From CAZQFS01 sp964592755 (GTDB taxonomy: Bacteria; Hydrothermota; Tepidihabitantia; Tepidihabitantales; Tepidihabitantaceae), in the NCBI GenBank assembly GCA_964592755.1, contig CAZQFS010000148.1, positions 1 through 5,978 of the forward strand: a stretch of 5,978 bases of DNA, given 5' to 3'. Under the pieces are notes generated by a model. That model saw nothing but the letters and a program-made list of their open reading frames with translations. It was not told the DNA's origin and searched no databases. Of the stretch, positions 5,411 to 5,978 are shown in pieces (position 1 is the first letter of the stretch; every line of letters starts with the position of its first letter). A program made the position numbers and the translations under genes.

Positions 5411-5978
5411 ATGGAAGCCCTCAAGATACTGACGCCCAATGGCGGGGATAGCTTGACGCCGGGCGAGACCTGCCGGGTCCGCTGGTGCCTCTACACGCCC
5501 CCTCGATGCGACTCGGTTTCACTGTTCCTGCGCACCGACACGACGTGGTTTCTTGACACAATCGCCACCGGGCTTTCGCCTGCCGATTCCACTTTCGACT
5601 GGGTAGTTCCCCCAGGCCCGATTGACTCCTGTCGAGTAGTCGCCATCGCCTATGGCCCGGGCTGGCAGTTCGACGAATCGGACGCCCCATTCCGCATCCT
5701 GCCCGGCGGTGTGGCCGAAGCAGCGACAGTCCGAGTCTGCGACTGGGCCTTGTCCGTCAGCCCGAACCCGGCTCCGGGCAGAGCGGTGGTCCGGTGCGAC
5801 GTGCCGGTTGCGTCAGACGTCAGCCTGAGCCTGTACGACGCCACCGGCCGCAAGGTCGAGGTCCTGGCCTCGGGCCTGCGCGCCCCTGGCCGCTATTCTG
5901 TTCATTTGGGTGGCTTGGGACACGACCCGAAATCCGCCGACGGGTTTCGGTCATGTCCCGCGCCCGGCGTGTACTTCG
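5411..5978 (+). CDS. Ig-like domain protein with T9SS-type C-terminal sorting domain (partial)
   Basis: This gene is open to the right edge of the window, so its 3' end is missing. ATG 5411 is the first in-frame ATG. Frame 2 is open from 5348, and good coding character (I-V-V-S-G-G-G-H-T-W-V-F-E) begins near 5360, so TTG 5360 or GTG 5375 are alternatives. Residues ~5-97 form an Ig-like domain of the 'I-x-(S/T)-P-N-G-G-(D/E) ... G-x-x-x-x-(V/I)-x-W' type, common in secreted proteins. Residues ~113-189 match a T9SS type A-like sorting domain: S-V-S-P-N-P, then V-S-L-S-L-Y-D-A-T-G-R-K-V, G-R-Y-S-V-H and G-V-Y-F at the edge. Such domains direct export across the outer membrane in Bacteroidota and recur in related candidate phyla. 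No signal peptide is visible in any frame, which is odd for a T9SS cargo. Residues 169-183 are an atypical insert encoded by a palindrome. Confidence 0.75.
   Translation, partial: MEALKILTPNGGDSLTPGETCRVRWCLYTPPRCDSVSLFLRTDTTWFLDTIATGLSPADSTFDWVVPPGPIDSCRVVAIAYGPGWQFDESDAPFRILPGGVAEAATVRVCDWALSVSPNPAPGRAVVRCDVPVASDVSLSLYDATGRKVEVLASGLRAPGRYSVHLGGLGHDPKSADGFRSCPAPGVYF
5917..5959. repeat. Imperfect palindrome inside the sorting-domain coding sequence
   Basis: The left arm GGGACACGACCCGAAA (5917-5932) is nearly the reverse complement of TTTCGGTCATGTCCC (5945-5959). The arms are 15-16 nt with one mismatch and one bulged C, around a 12-nt centre. It encodes residues 169-183 (L-G-H-D ... S-C-P), which stand where sorting domains normally have a short Asp/Gly/Arg-rich connector before A-P-G-V-Y-F. 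The size and shape resemble REP-type mobile palindromes. No flanking target duplication is visible. Confidence 0.5.

Overview
The window is GC-rich bacterial DNA. It carries two secreted-type repeat/sorting-domain proteins and one sodium:solute symporter. The mix suggests an FCB-group or candidate-phylum bacterium, with WOR-3/Stahlbacteria-like as my best guess. The evidence is a YVTN-type beta-propeller whose motif reads Y-C-A-N, an Ig-like 'TPNGGD' domain followed by a type IX secretion (T9SS)-style C-terminal sorting domain, and a GTG/TTG-rich start-codon set. The lineage is inference, since no rRNA or marker gene is present.

Layout. Positions 1-174 hold a sigma70-type promoter with consensus -35 and -10 hexamers (62-67 and 85-90, 17-bp spacer). 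It drives a long plus-strand gene (175-3082) for a 16-repeat beta-propeller protein with an unrecognised ~257-aa C-terminal region. That gene is split by a single surplus base in an eight-G run (1435-1442): about 421 codons lie in frame 1, and the rest continues in frame 2 to 3082. The repeat register continues across the break, so the two pieces are one gene or a very recent pseudogene. Repeat spacing shows two sets of eight repeats joined by a linker. Fourteen of the 16 repeats carry a cysteine at the second motif position, and the two exceptions are the first repeat of each set.

A minus-strand sodium:solute symporter (4704-3052) is convergent with the propeller gene, and the two overlap tail to tail by 31 bp. 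Upstream of it is a ~640-bp region with no convincing gene (4708-5352). This region holds a hairpin followed by a short U-tract in the symporter leader orientation, several inverted repeats, a moderate plus-strand promoter (5120-5147) and three successive hairpins ahead of a good Shine-Dalgarno site. A third gene runs off the right edge (about 5353/5411 to 5978). It encodes an Ig-like domain plus a T9SS-type sorting domain, and a near-perfect palindrome encodes an atypical insert within the sorting domain.

The three genes show no shared pathway. The propeller and the Ig/sorting protein look like envelope or extracellular proteins, and the symporter is an inner-membrane solute importer. At three gene positions (about 168-174, 1435-1442 and 5353-5362) the reading would be improved by removing one base. 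This points to assembly indels, gene decay or, less likely, frameshift-based switching. I found no RNA gene, CRISPR array, transposase or recognisable new defence or mobile system.
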